In this document: positions 37,692 to 47,617 of the stretch, piece by piece
Layout of the letters: every line of letters starts with the position of its first letter
How positions within the stretch are numbered: position 1 is the stretch's first letter
Assembly: GCA_903862955.1 (NCBI GenBank)
Contig: CAIPAH010000003.1
Span: forward strand, 124,001-188,000
Reading direction: 5' to 3'
DNA length: 64,000 bases
Origin: an uncultured Opitutia bacterium
GTDB taxonomy: Bacteria; Verrucomicrobiota; Verrucomicrobiia; Opitutales; Opitutaceae
Position numbers and translations under genes: made by a program
The notes under the pieces: generated by a model
The model's input: only the letters and a program-made list of their open reading frames with translations
Told to the model about the DNA's origin: nothing
Database searches by the model: none

Positions 37692-39050
37692 ATGAAAATC
37701 TGCTGCATCGGAGCCGGTTACGTTGGCGGGCCCACCATGGCGATGATCGCCCTGAAGGCCCCTGACATCGAAGTGAAGGTCGTGGACATGAACGCGGCCC
37801 GCATTGCTGCCTGGAACTCGGGCACGCTGCCGATTTACGAGCCTGGACTGGCGGAGGTCGTGGAGCAGACGCGGGGCAAGAACCTGCATTTTTCGACCGA
37901 CGTGGCTGCGGCGATTGCGGCGGCGGACATCATTTTCGTGGCCGTGAACACGCCGACGAAGACCTACGGCGTTGGCGCGGGGCGGGCGGCGGACCTGCGT
38001 TTCATCGAGTCCGTGGCGCGCACCATCGCCGAGGTGGCGACCGGGCCGAAGATCATCGTCGAGAAGTCCACCATCCCCGTGAAGACGGCGGAGACGATCA
38101 AGGACATCCTCGCGGCGAACTCGCGTGGGATCAAATTCGAGGTGCTGTCCAATCCCGAGTTTCTCGCCGAGGGCACGGCGGTGGCCGACCTGCTCAAGCC
38201 GGACCGGGTGCTGATCGGCGGCGAGCGCACGCCGGGTGGGGAGAAGGCCCTGCAGACGCTGGTGGAGGTTTACGCCCGCTGGGTGCCGCGCGATCGCATC
38301 ATCACGACCAACCTGTGGTCGTCGGAGCTTTCCAAGCTGGTGGCGAACGCCTTCCTGGCGCAGCGCATTTCCTCGATCAATTCCATCTCGGCGCTGTGCG
38401 AGGCCACGGGCGCCGACGTGGACGAAGTGGCCAACGCCATCGGCCGCGACTCCCGCATTGGCCCGAAATTTCTGAAGGCGTCGGTGGGCTTTGGCGGCTC
38501 GTGCTTCCAGAAGGACATTCTCAACCTCGTCTACCTCTGCGAACATTACGGGCTGCCCGAAGTGGCCGCGTATTGGGACGGCGTCGTGAAGATGAACGAC
38601 TACCAGAAGAGGCGCTTTGCCGGGAAGATTTCCCGGGCGCTGTTCAACACCGTCGCGGACAAGAAAATCGCGATCCTGGGTTTTGCGTTCAAGAAGGACA
38701 CCAACGACACGCGCGAGTCGGCGGCGATCGCCATCTGCCGCGACTTGCTGGCGGAGCAGGCGAAGGTCGTGGTTTACGACCCGAAGGTGACGGCGGAGGA
38801 AATTCGCCTCGACGTGCTCGGCAAGGGGAAGGACGACCCGCGCCTCACTGTGGCCAAGACCGCCTACGAGGCGGCCGACGGGGCGCATGCCATTGCCGTG
38901 GTGACCGAGTGGGACGAGTTTAAGAAGCTCGATTACGGCAAGATGCTCGCGGCGATGCACAAGCCCGCGTTCATCTTCGACGGCCGCAACATCCTCGACC
39001 TGGCCAAGCTCGAAGCGATGGGCTTCCGCACCTACGGCATTGGCAAGTAA
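37692..39050 (+). CDS. ugd: UDP-glucose 6-dehydrogenase, eukaryote-like
   Basis: A 452-aa NAD-dependent enzyme that oxidises UDP-glucose twice to UDP-glucuronate, a precursor for acidic polysaccharides. Seen are the NAD loop [18 protein letters not shown], the substrate loops [18 protein letters not shown] and [11 protein letters not shown], the catalytic cysteine in [24 protein letters not shown], and [21 protein letters not shown]. These stretches look strikingly like animal UGDH as I remember it (for example [22 protein letters not shown]), more than like the short bacterial Ugd type. The ATG at 37692 fits the NAD-loop position. It probably feeds the polysaccharide cluster further right. 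It follows the ftsH terminator, so it is separately transcribed. Confidence 0.96.
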   Translation: MKICCIGAGYVGGPTMAMIALKAPDIEVKVVDMNAARIAAWNSGTLPIYEPGLAEVVEQTRGKNLHFSTDVAAAIAAADIIFVAVNTPTKTYGVGAGRAADLRFIESVARTIAEVATGPKIIVEKSTIPVKTAETIKDILAANSRGIKFEVLSNPEFLAEGTAVADLLKPDRVLIGGERTPGGEKALQTLVEVYARWVPRDRIITTNLWSSELSKLVANAFLAQRISSINSISALCEATGADVDEVANAIGRDSRIGPKFLKASVGFGGSCFQKDILNLVYLCEHYGLPEVAAYWDGVVKMNDYQKRRFAGKISRALFNTVADKKIAILGFAFKKDTNDTRESAAIAICRDLLAEQAKVVVYDPKVTAEEIRLDVLGKGKDDPRLTVAKTAYEAADGAHAIAVVTEWDEFKKLDYGKMLAAMHKPAFIFDGRNILDLAKLEAMGFRTYGIGK

Positions 39051-39071
39051 GCCGGGCCGGCAGGCAACAAA

Positions 39072-39120
39072 GTGGCATCGGTTTCCAGCCGATGAACCGG
39101 CGGCTTCCAGCCGCAGCCAC
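39072..39120. repeat. Compound palindromic repeat next to the DUF1501 gene end
   Basis: The unit opens GTGGC and closes GCCAC. Inside are two small hairpins sharing the TTCCAGCCG word, at CATCGGTTTCCAGCCGATG and GGCGGCTTCCAGCCGC. It fills the spacer between convergent ugd and the DUF1501 gene, and its last base is the first base of that gene's stop (CTA on the plus strand). Confidence 0.7.
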
Positions 39121-40376
39121 TACACGATCCCCAACGGCGCAAACTTGCCGCCGAGGACGGGCTCGGACGGGCAGTTCATCCAGCGGTCCAGCATGGTGGC
39201 ATACACGCTGCGGAAATCCGTCGTGTAGATCAGGTCCTGGTTGTGCGCGAGATTGAGATCGGGCGCGGTGCCGTGCAGGCCGCCCTTGACTCGCGCGCCC
39301 ATCACGAAGAGCGGCGCGGCGGTGCCGTGGTCCGTGCCGCGGCTTTCATTTTCGCTGGGTCGGCGGCCGAACTCGGAAAACGTCATCGTGGTCACCTGGC
39401 CGTCGAGCTTGTGCAGCTCGAGGTCCTTTTGGAACGCAGCGAGGCCCTCCGAGAGCGTCGTGAGCAGGTTGGCCTGCTGGTTCGCCTGGTTGCTGTGGGT
39501 GTCGAACCCGGTCAGCGACACGAAATACACCCGCGTGGGCAGGCCGGCGGCGATCAGGGCCGCCACGTTGCGCAGCGAGGCGGCGAACGGGTTGCCGGCG
39601 TAGGTGGCGGACGGCTGGTAGCTGCCGAGGACGGCCTGGACTTTCTTCTCGGTGACGAGCGCGTCCATCAGCGTGTGCTTCAAATAGGTCGCATTGTCGT
39701 TCTCACCCGGGCCCGGCTGGTTGACGAGCGACTCCAGGAGGCGCCGGTTTTCCTCATTCTCGCGGCGATTGCCCGCGCCCGGCTGCAGGCCGAAGGTGGG
39801 ATGGTCCGAGGCGCCGAGGAAGGACTGCGGCAGGCCGTTGCTGAGATGAATGCCCACGGGGTCGTGGCTGCCCGCCGGCGCGCCCGCGCAGGCGTTGTCC
39901 ATGAAGCGGCCGATCCAGCCCGTGGCGAGGAACTCGTTGCTGCCGCTGGCGGTTTCCCAAATTTCGCTGGAGCGGAAATGACTGCGGTTGGGGTTGGGGT
40001 AGCCGACGTTCTGCACGATCGCGACTTTGCCGTCCTGGGTGAGTCGGTGGAGCGCCGCACAGGACGGATGCAGGCCAACGGTGGCGTTGAGCGGAAGCAC
40101 CTTGTCCTTGGCGATGCCCAAGGTGGGCCGCAGGCGGTAGTAGTTGGCGTCCTCGTAGGGCACGAGGGTGTTGAGGCCGTCATTGCCGCCAGCGAGCTGG
40201 ACGAGCACGAGGATGGGCCGGTCCTTCTCCGGCGCGGGAGTGGCGGCGAGGGCGGAGTTGACGAGGAAGGACGGGGCGAACCGGCTGAATGCCAGCAGGC
40301 CGATCCCGCGGCCGGAGAACTGGAGAAACTCGCGGCGGGTGGTGGGAAACAGGGGAGTGGGGACGTTGGAGGCCAT
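39120..40376 (-). CDS. DUF1501 domain protein, Tat-exported
   Basis: A 418-aa protein with a twin-arginine signal (TTRREFLQFSGRGIGLLAFSRF...NSALA), so exported folded across the inner membrane. The body has the DUF1501 (sulfatase-like, alkaline-phosphatase fold) blocks LVLVQLAGGNDGLNTLVPY, HPSCAALHRL, GFDTHSNQ, TMTFSEFGRRPSEN and GTDHGTAAPLFVMG. The enzymatic role of this family is not established. It is paired with a DUF1800 gene, an arrangement common in Planctomycetes and Verrucomicrobia; both may act on a shared envelope substrate. ATG 40376 follows the upstream stop by 8 bases; an in-frame ATG at 40391 would overlap that gene. Confidence 0.92.
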   Translation of the reverse strand: MASNVPTPLFPTTRREFLQFSGRGIGLLAFSRFAPSFLVNSALAATPAPEKDRPILVLVQLAGGNDGLNTLVPYEDANYYRLRPTLGIAKDKVLPLNATVGLHPSCAALHRLTQDGKVAIVQNVGYPNPNRSHFRSSEIWETASGSNEFLATGWIGRFMDNACAGAPAGSHDPVGIHLSNGLPQSFLGASDHPTFGLQPGAGNRRENEENRRLLESLVNQPGPGENDNATYLKHTLMDALVTEKKVQAVLGSYQPSATYAGNPFAASLRNVAALIAAGLPTRVYFVSLTGFDTHSNQANQQANLLTTLSEGLAAFQKDLELHKLDGQVTTMTFSEFGRRPSENESRGTDHGTAAPLFVMGARVKGGLHGTAPDLNLAHNQDLIYTTDFRSVYATMLDRWMNCPSEPVLGGKFAPLGIV

Positions 40377-40384
40377 CGCGGGAT

Positions 40385-41878
40385 TCAACACAGTTGATAC
40401 TCGGGGGACTGGAGGAGCGTGACGGCGGCGCGGCGCAGGCGCCGCAGCTTCTGCGGGGCCTCGGCGTCTTCCGGCGCGAGAAACTGGCGCACGGCGTCAC
40501 GGAACTCCGGCGCGGCAGGCAGGGCGAGATAATTGGCGAGCAGGCGCGTCGTGGCGACCGTGGGATCGAGCGCGGCGAGCGGAGTGAGGAGGTCGTCGGC
40601 GACCGTGAAATTGCTGACGCCGTTCGCGCGGGCGGCCACGAGCTCGAGCTGTTCGTCGGCATTGAGGGCTTCCTCATGGATGGGCGCGAAGAGTGTCTCC
40701 ACGAGCTGCCGGCGCGCCTGGAAGGTGGCGGAGTTGATCCAGTTGCGGCCACCGACCCAGCCGCGAACGTTGGGGGGATTGAAGAGCGTCTGTCCCATCT
40801 GGCGCAGGGGATTCAACACGGCGCGGGGCAGAGGCGCGACACTGAGCCCGAGGTCTTGGACGAGTCCCAGATAGAACTGCACGGGGCTCTTGATGAAGTC
40901 ACCGCGGAACTCGGGGGAAAAGAAAAGCCGGCTGCCGAAGAAGCGCTGTGTGAGCGCATGCAGGTCGTAGTGCTGGGCGCTCCACCAGCTGCCGATCTCA
41001 TGAAGGTATTCGGGCGGCAACGGGGTGTCGGTCAGGTAGAATTTCGCCATCTCGTGAGGCAGGAAGGCGCCGGCGGCCGGCTGCTGGAAGGCGAGGTCGA
41101 TGACGTCGTCGCCCATGAAGTAACCGGTATGGCCGAAAATGGTCTTGATGCCGGCGTCGTGCTGGCGGGGCGCAAAGCGGAAAACGCCGAACTGCTGCCG
41201 GTAGCCAGTGAAGGCGCGGGCGGATTCCTTGATGTCGGCCTCGGTGTAGTTGCCCTCGCCGAGGAGAAACAGCTCGAACAGTTCGCGGGCGAAGTTCTCG
41301 TTGGGAGCCTCGCGTTTGCTTTGGTTCAGGTCGAGATAGGCCACCATCGCGGGCGAGCGCGACACGGCCTTGGCCAGCGCGGGGGCAGAATCGAAGGCGT
41401 GGCGCGCGAGGAGGTCAAAATGCCCCCAGACTAGGGCGGCGTTTTTCACCTTCTCGATGCCGACCACGTAAACGTCGCTGAGAAAGAGGACCCATTTGGC
41501 GAACGCCGCGTTCTGCGGGTGGGCGGCGTATTGCAGCCACTTGATGCTCATGTCCAGGACCGCGAGTTGCGTGCGCTCCCGCGCCTCCCGCAGAAGGCGT
41601 TGCTTGTCCGGGCCGGCCTGCGCGCCGGCGAGGCCGCGGGCCATGGCGGGAATTTCCTCCTTGAGATGGGCAATCAGCGGGGGCTCGGTCCACAGGGCGG
41701 GCTGCGCTGGGAAAAGCCGGGCCAGCGTGGCGGTGAGCCCCTCGCGGGTGGCCTGCTCGACCTCGGCGGGCTGCGCAGACCAGCCCACGCGGCGCAGGAG
41801 GTGGCCAGCAGCGTCGGCATTCCAGTCGGCGGCGGGCAACGGCTGCCATGCCTCCGTCGGCGAGTAAGCGAGCTTCAT
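40385..41878 (-). CDS. DUF1800 domain protein
   Basis: A 497-aa protein of the DUF1800 family, whose function is unknown. Family blocks are AAGHLLRRVGWSAQPAEVEQ near the N-terminus, WVLFLSDVYVVGIEKVK (the usual fWhnHF region, here degenerate), SPAMVAYLDLNQSKREAPNENFARELFELFLLGEGNYTEADIKESARAFTGY, and the C-terminal NPPNVRGWVGGRNWINSAT. No signal peptide is visible, which is odd because its DUF1501 partner carries a Tat signal; the two may be exported together, or the DUF1800 protein may stay inside. The downstream DUF1501 gene begins within 9 bases. Confidence 0.92.
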   Translation of the reverse strand: MKLAYSPTEAWQPLPAADWNADAAGHLLRRVGWSAQPAEVEQATREGLTATLARLFPAQPALWTEPPLIAHLKEEIPAMARGLAGAQAGPDKQRLLREARERTQLAVLDMSIKWLQYAAHPQNAAFAKWVLFLSDVYVVGIEKVKNAALVWGHFDLLARHAFDSAPALAKAVSRSPAMVAYLDLNQSKREAPNENFARELFELFLLGEGNYTEADIKESARAFTGYRQQFGVFRFAPRQHDAGIKTIFGHTGYFMGDDVIDLAFQQPAAGAFLPHEMAKFYLTDTPLPPEYLHEIGSWWSAQHYDLHALTQRFFGSRLFFSPEFRGDFIKSPVQFYLGLVQDLGLSVAPLPRAVLNPLRQMGQTLFNPPNVRGWVGGRNWINSATFQARRQLVETLFAPIHEEALNADEQLELVAARANGVSNFTVADDLLTPLAALDPTVATTRLLANYLALPAAPEFRDAVRQFLAPEDAEAPQKLRRLRRAAVTLLQSPEYQLC

Positions 41879-41923
41879 GCGACTAGTGACGGCCGGTACG
41901 GCTCGTAGTTTCGTCGACGGGAA

Positions 41924-43078
41924 TTAAACTCCGAGAGTTGTCCGGTAAACCCGCGGCACGCGCTTGGTCACGGAGCAGAGCGTTTCCCACGGGATTGTCT
42001 CGGCCCAGCGGCTGAACTCGGTGATGGAGATTTCGTTCTTCTCCTGGCGGCCCACGAGGACGACCTCGTCGCCGCACTTCACGCTGGGCACGCCGGTGAT
42101 GTCGACGATGGTCTGGTCCATCGTGACGCGTCCCAGCACGGGGCAGCGCTGGCCGGCGATCAGAACCTGCGCGCGGTTGCTCACGGCGCGGGGGATGCCG
42201 TCGCCGTAGCCCGCGCAGAGGACGGCCACCGTGGTATCGCGGGTGAGCGTGTGGGTGCGGCCGTAGCTGACGGTGGTGCCACGGGGCAGGGTCTTGGTGA
42301 TGCCGACTCGCGTGCGGAAGCTGAAGACTGGCTCGGTGTGCACCTGAGCGAGCAGGGAGTTGGGGTGGGGCAGGATGCCGAACTGCAGCAGGCCCACGCG
42401 CACGGCGTTGAACGGACTCGCGCCGGGCATCGTCTCCAGGCCGGCGCTGTTGTCCGCGTGGACAAAGAGCTCGTTGAGCTTGATGCCGTGGCATTGGGCC
42501 AGCACCGCGAGGAAGCGGCGACGCTGTTCCTCGGTGAAGGCCGCATCGTCGTCGGGACTCGCGAAATGGGTGAAAACGCCGGCTAGTCGGAGGTGCGGGG
42601 CGGCGGCGATCTTCTGGTAAAGCTCGGCCGCCTGCTCATGCCACACGCCCAGCCGGCCCATGCCGGTGTCGATTTTAAGGTGCACGGCAATGGGCTTGCC
42701 GGCCTGACGCCCGACGGCGTCGAAGCGGCTGACCTCCTCGGCGGTGGAGACCGTGGCGGCGAGGTCGTAGTCGGCGAGAAACCGGTCTTCCTCCGGCAGC
42801 AGCGGACTGAGGAGCAGGATGGGCCAACCCGGCCCGAGTTCGCGCACGGCGGTGGCTTCCGACAGCGTGGCGACGGCAAACAGGTCGGCGCCGGAATGCA
42901 TCAGCCGCGCGACCGTCTGCGGCAGGCCGTGACCGTAGGCGTCGGCCTTGACGACGGCGACGTAGCGAATGTGCGCGGGCAGGGAGGCGCGGATGAGGCG
43001 CAGGTTGCGTTCGAGCGCGGCGAGGTCGATTTCGGCCCAGCACCGCAGCGGGAGGCGGGAATTCGGGGTGGGGTTCAT
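41924..43078 (-). CDS. alr: Alanine racemase
   Basis: A 384-aa PLP enzyme that converts L-alanine to D-alanine for peptidoglycan. Motifs are the PLP lysine in VAVVKADAYGHGLPQ, LKIDTGMGRLGVW, FVHADNSAGLETMPG, the second catalytic base Tyr in AVLCAGYGDGIPRAVSN, and GRVTMDQTIVDITG. The ATG at 43078 overlaps the TGA of tsaB (ATGA), so the genes are coupled. A 44-base spacer separates its stop from the DUF1800 start. Coupling of alr with TsaE/TsaB genes is seen in various bacteria. Confidence 0.97.
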   Translation of the reverse strand: MNPTPNSRLPLRCWAEIDLAALERNLRLIRASLPAHIRYVAVVKADAYGHGLPQTVARLMHSGADLFAVATLSEATAVRELGPGWPILLLSPLLPEEDRFLADYDLAATVSTAEEVSRFDAVGRQAGKPIAVHLKIDTGMGRLGVWHEQAAELYQKIAAAPHLRLAGVFTHFASPDDDAAFTEEQRRRFLAVLAQCHGIKLNELFVHADNSAGLETMPGASPFNAVRVGLLQFGILPHPNSLLAQVHTEPVFSFRTRVGITKTLPRGTTVSYGRTHTLTRDTTVAVLCAGYGDGIPRAVSNRAQVLIAGQRCPVLGRVTMDQTIVDITGVPSVKCGDEVVLVGRQEKNEISITEFSRWAETIPWETLCSVTKRVPRVYRTTLGV

Positions 43079-43707
43079 CGGGCGGGAGCGCGGTGAATTT
43101 GGGGCGTCCACGTCACGTAACTCGGTTCCTCGTGGAGAAAGGCGTCCGGTGCATCGGTCGCGCGGAACAGATCGTGGTCGGCCACCGCCGGCAGCAGGTC
43201 GGCGAGGACGTAGGGCGTGCGCGTCACGCCAGCGGGCAGGGTGGACCAGTGGCGGAAGCCTTCGGGCATGACGAGCTCACCGGTGAGCGCGGAGGCAGCA
43301 ACGCGTCGCAGCGACGCTGCGAGGGAGCAGCAGTGCCAGGTCTCGCGACGGGCGTCGGCGATGACGTTGATGTCAGGGCGGTTCAGCGCGTGTGCCACGA
43401 GGGCCAGGCTGTGGTAGGCGTAAACCGGGCGCGGCGAGAGCACGTTCCACGTGCGCAAGGCCATGGCCACGGTGCGGATCCCGAGGACAGATCCAGGGCC
43501 GTCGCAAAAGACGAACGCACCCGCGCGGTCTGGCGTCACGCCGAGTTCTTCCAAACAGCGGAACACGCCCACGCCGGCTTCCTCGTCGGATCCGGCCCAC
43601 GCGGCGGGCCCATCCGCTTGGAGCAGGCCGACCTGCACGCGGGCGGAGGCGGCGTCCAGGACGAGCAAGGTCCCGTGGTCCGCGAAAAGTTGACGAAGAC
43701 TGGGCAT
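43075..43707 (-). CDS. tsaB: tRNA threonylcarbamoyl (t6A37) complex subunit TsaB
   Basis: A 210-aa ASKHA-fold protein that supports TsaD in making t6A37 in tRNAs reading ANN codons. The N-terminal LLVLDAASARVQVGLLQADG and the FVFCDGPGSVLGIRTVAMALRTW region match the VDTS...GPGSFTGLRIG motif of TsaB, though with a divergent loop. The C-terminal part is poorly conserved. ATG at 43707 (MPSLRQLFADHG) is chosen; the longer reading upstream is a low-complexity basic stretch crossing the spacer towards tig. Overlaps alr by four bases and is divergent from the trigger factor gene. Confidence 0.85.
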   Translation of the reverse strand: MPSLRQLFADHGTLLVLDAASARVQVGLLQADGPAAWAGSDEEAGVGVFRCLEELGVTPDRAGAFVFCDGPGSVLGIRTVAMALRTWNVLSPRPVYAYHSLALVAHALNRPDINVIADARRETWHCCSLAASLRRVAASALTGELVMPEGFRHWSTLPAGVTRTPYVLADLLPAVADHDLFRATDAPDAFLHEEPSYVTWTPQIHRAPAR

Positions 43708-43876
43708 GGTTCCTGAAGCACGAAACGGCGGCGGCGCACGGCGCGCAAGCGCGCAGCCGGCAAATCTTGCACCCTTTCGGGCCGCCCGGGCGGGGCGAGA
43801 ATCAGGCATTGACCGGATTGGGGGGCGGCGTAGCGTGACCAATTCTCACTCTAGAAACCACTCCGCCACACTCCCT

Positions 43877-45202
43877 GTGAACGTCCAACTCAACTCCGTT
43901 TCTGATACGCGCAAGAATCTCGTCGTCACGCTCGACCCGAGCGAGGTCGATACCGAACACCAGGCCGTGGTGACGGAGTTTGGCCAGATGGCCCGCATCC
44001 CGGGCTTCCGTCCCGGCAAGGCGCCCGCGGCGATGGTCGTGAAGCGTTTCGGCAAGGAGATTGCCGAGGAGTTCAAGCAGAAGGTCGTGAGCAAGGCCTA
44101 CCGCGGCGGCCTGGAGCAGCAGAAGCTGGACGTGTTGAACGTCGTCAACGTCGAGCCGGGCAAGGTTGAGCCGGGCCTGTCCGCCGCCATCACCATCACG
44201 CTGGACGTGCGGCCGGAGTTTGCGCTGCCCGCTTACGTTGACCTCCCGACCTCGGTGGCGCCCACGGAATCGACCGACGCCGAGGTGGACGCGGTGATCG
44301 AGGGCCTGCGCGGCGAGCGCGCGGAGTTCAAGGCCGCCGAACGCCCCGCGGCCAAGGGTGACTATGTGAAGCTGGCCTACGAAGGCACCGTGGACGGCAA
44401 GCCGATCGCGGAGCTGGCGCCCGACAAGCAGATTTATGGGAAAGTCCCGCAGACGTGGGAGGAAGTCGAAGGCGCCAACGAGGGCGTGATTCCCGGCCTC
44501 GGCACCCAGCTCGCGGGGGTGAAGACCGGCGACAAGAAGAACGTCACGATCACGTTTCCCGCCGACTTCGCGCCGGTGCCGGCCCTCGCCGGCAAGAGCG
44601 CGGTCTACGCAGTGGAAATCCAGGAAGTCCGCGAGCGCGCGCTGCCGCCGTTGGACGAGGCCTTTTTCAAGGCGAACCAAGTCGACGACCTTGCCGGACT
44701 GCAGGCCAGTGTGCGCAACAATCTCAAGCTCCAGAAGGAGCACCAGAACCGTTCCGAGCAGCGCCGCCAGGTGATCGATGCGCTGGCCGAGAAGGTGGAC
44801 TTCTCCGTGCCGGATTCGCTCGTCGAGAACGAAACCCAGGGCGTGCTCCGCCAGTTCATCGAGGAAAACATGCGCCGTGGCATCCCGCAGGAGCAGTTCG
44901 AGAAGGACAAGAAGGAGCTCTTCGAAAATGCCCGCAAGGCCGCGACGAAGCGCGTCAAGGTCCAGCTGATCCTCGCGAAGATCGCCGAGGCGGAGAAGAT
45001 CCAGGTCAGCGAGAAGGACATCGACGCGTTCATCTACCGCGAGGCGATGCGCACGCAGCAGAAGCCCGACAAGCTCGTGAAGGTTTTGACGAGCGACCGC
45101 GAGCAGCTCCGCGCTGTGCAGCAGTCCATCATTTTCGACAAGTCGGTTGATTTTCTGGTGTCCAAGGCTAAGGTGACGACTCATCAACCGAAGTCTGCGT
45201 AA
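43877..45202 (+). CDS. tig: Trigger factor (ribosome-associated chaperone)
   Basis: A 441-aa chaperone that meets nascent chains at the ribosomal exit. The N-terminal domain includes the ribosome-binding loop GFRPGKAPAAMV; the FKBP-like peptidyl-prolyl isomerase domain runs from GDYVKLAYEGTVDGKPIAE to VYAVEIQEVRERALPP; the C-terminal helical arms hold LVENETQGVLRQFIEENMRRGIPQEQFE. The GTG at 43877 (VNVQLNSVSDTRKN) fits the family N-terminus; an in-frame GTG at 43835 would add 14 residues and is the alternative. The order tig-clpP-clpX is the classic one and implies co-expression. Confidence 0.96.
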   Translation: MNVQLNSVSDTRKNLVVTLDPSEVDTEHQAVVTEFGQMARIPGFRPGKAPAAMVVKRFGKEIAEEFKQKVVSKAYRGGLEQQKLDVLNVVNVEPGKVEPGLSAAITITLDVRPEFALPAYVDLPTSVAPTESTDAEVDAVIEGLRGERAEFKAAERPAAKGDYVKLAYEGTVDGKPIAELAPDKQIYGKVPQTWEEVEGANEGVIPGLGTQLAGVKTGDKKNVTITFPADFAPVPALAGKSAVYAVEIQEVRERALPPLDEAFFKANQVDDLAGLQASVRNNLKLQKEHQNRSEQRRQVIDALAEKVDFSVPDSLVENETQGVLRQFIEENMRRGIPQEQFEKDKKELFENARKAATKRVKVQLILAKIAEAEKIQVSEKDIDAFIYREAMRTQQKPDKLVKVLTSDREQLRAVQQSIIFDKSVDFLVSKAKVTTHQPKSA

Positions 45203-45217
45203 ACCTACACTTACACC

Positions 45218-45832
45218 GTGAGCTACGACGTAACCATCTGGGACAACAATGGGCGTGATACGCGCCCCATGAGCGTATTTTCGCGCCTATTGAAGGATCG
45301 CATCCTTTTCATCGGCACGCCCATTGACGACAACGTGGCCAACCTCGTTATCGCGCAGATGCTCTACCTGCAGATGGAGGACGCGAAGAAGGACATTTAC
45401 CTCTACATCAACTCGCCGGGCGGAATCGTCACCAGTGGCATGGCCATCTACGACACGATGACCTTCATGCCCTACGACGTCGTGACCTACTGCATCGGCA
45501 TGGCGGCCAGCATGAGCACGGTGCTCCTCGCCGGCGGCACGAAGGGCAAGCGGTTCGCGCTGCCCAACAGCCGCATGATGATGCATCAGCCCAGCGGCGG
45601 CGCGAGCGGCCAGACGGCCGACATCGCCATCGCCGCCCGCGAGATCATCCGCTGGCGCAAGACCCTCAACGAGACCCTCGCGCGCCACACCGGCAAGACC
45701 GCGGAACAGATTGAGAAGGATTCGGATCGCGACTACTACATGAGCGCCGAGGAGGCGAAGGCCTACGGCCTTGTCGATCACGTGGTTAAGTCGACCCGCG
45801 ACGCGTCGGTTGTGGTGCCAAGCGCCGCCTGA
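45218..45832 (+). CDS. clpP: ATP-dependent Clp protease proteolytic subunit
   Basis: A 204-aa serine protease subunit that forms the Clp barrel. The catalytic serine is Ser98 in [13 protein letters not shown] (the usual GQAASMG), the histidine is His123 in [14 protein letters not shown], and the aspartate lies in the [13 protein letters not shown] region. [21 protein letters not shown] is the handle/oxyanion area. Ser98 is followed by Met-Ser rather than Met-Gly. The start is GTG at 45218, 15 bases after the tig stop. The clpX gene follows after about 60 bases. Confidence 0.97.
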   Translation: MSYDVTIWDNNGRDTRPMSVFSRLLKDRILFIGTPIDDNVANLVIAQMLYLQMEDAKKDIYLYINSPGGIVTSGMAIYDTMTFMPYDVVTYCIGMAASMSTVLLAGGTKGKRFALPNSRMMMHQPSGGASGQTADIAIAAREIIRWRKTLNETLARHTGKTAEQIEKDSDRDYYMSAEEAKAYGLVDHVVKSTRDASVVVPSAA

Positions 45833-45893
45833 CCAGCGGTTTAGGACAAACTCCCGCCTCGACACGGGTCCGGCGGCGAACCCACCCTTTTTC

Positions 45894-47189
<1,296 letters not shown>

Positions 47190-47193
47190 GGCT

Positions 47194-47211
47194 GGCGAAC
47201 GGACGTTCGCC
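47194..47211. repeat. Hairpin after clpX
   Basis: GGCGAACG pairs perfectly with CGTTCGCC around two bases, just after the stop. There is no T-run; it is followed by repeated GGAGATCG words (47212-47240), a tandem-like patch resembling other repeats in this window. It may be part of the clpX transcript end. Confidence 0.45.
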
Positions 47212-47281
47212 GGAGATCGGAGATGGAAGATCGGAGATCGGGCCGGACTTTGTAGGGCGGGATCGCTGATCGTCGGAACAG

Positions 47282-47614
47282 CTACGTTTCACCATCGGCA
47301 ACGCCGATTGCTGCACAATAGCACTTCGTGAAATCTAGCGTGGGATCTGACAGTAGCGATTGGTCAGTTACGTATGCAATGTTGACGGGTGTATTCGACA
47401 TCGTCGCTGATAAGACACTGCCAACCCACCTCGCACAAATAATCACGTGTGAGATGTCCTGCTCCTCTTTCCTCCATACGAAAGGACGGTCGAGTGCGGC
47501 CAAATAGTAATCCGCCCTGTCGGGCCCGCGTAACTGCCGCAATATGGTGCCCTTTAGTGGGAGCTCGCCATCAAAGGCTTCAACAACATCAACCGATGTT
47601 ACTGAGAAACGCAT
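47282..47614 (-). CDS. Hypothetical protein of lower GC content
   Basis: A 110-aa protein that I do not recognise, with no signal peptide or membrane segment. It is a compact globular-looking chain with an even mix of strands: RFSVTSVDVVEAFDGELPLKGTILR, then DISHVIICARWVGSVLS and VNIAYVTDQSLLSD near the end, and two cysteines in KCYCAA. Base composition is visibly lower in GC than the genes around it, suggesting recent transfer or a poorly adapted cassette. It ends before the clpX-side repeats and begins only 3 bases after the end of the M42 peptidase gene on the same strand, so it may be co-transcribed with it. Confidence 0.6.
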   Translation of the reverse strand: MRFSVTSVDVVEAFDGELPLKGTILRQLRGPDRADYYLAALDRPFVWRKEEQDISHVIICARWVGSVLSATMSNTPVNIAYVTDQSLLSDPTLDFTKCYCAAIGVADGET

Positions 47615-47617
47615 ACC

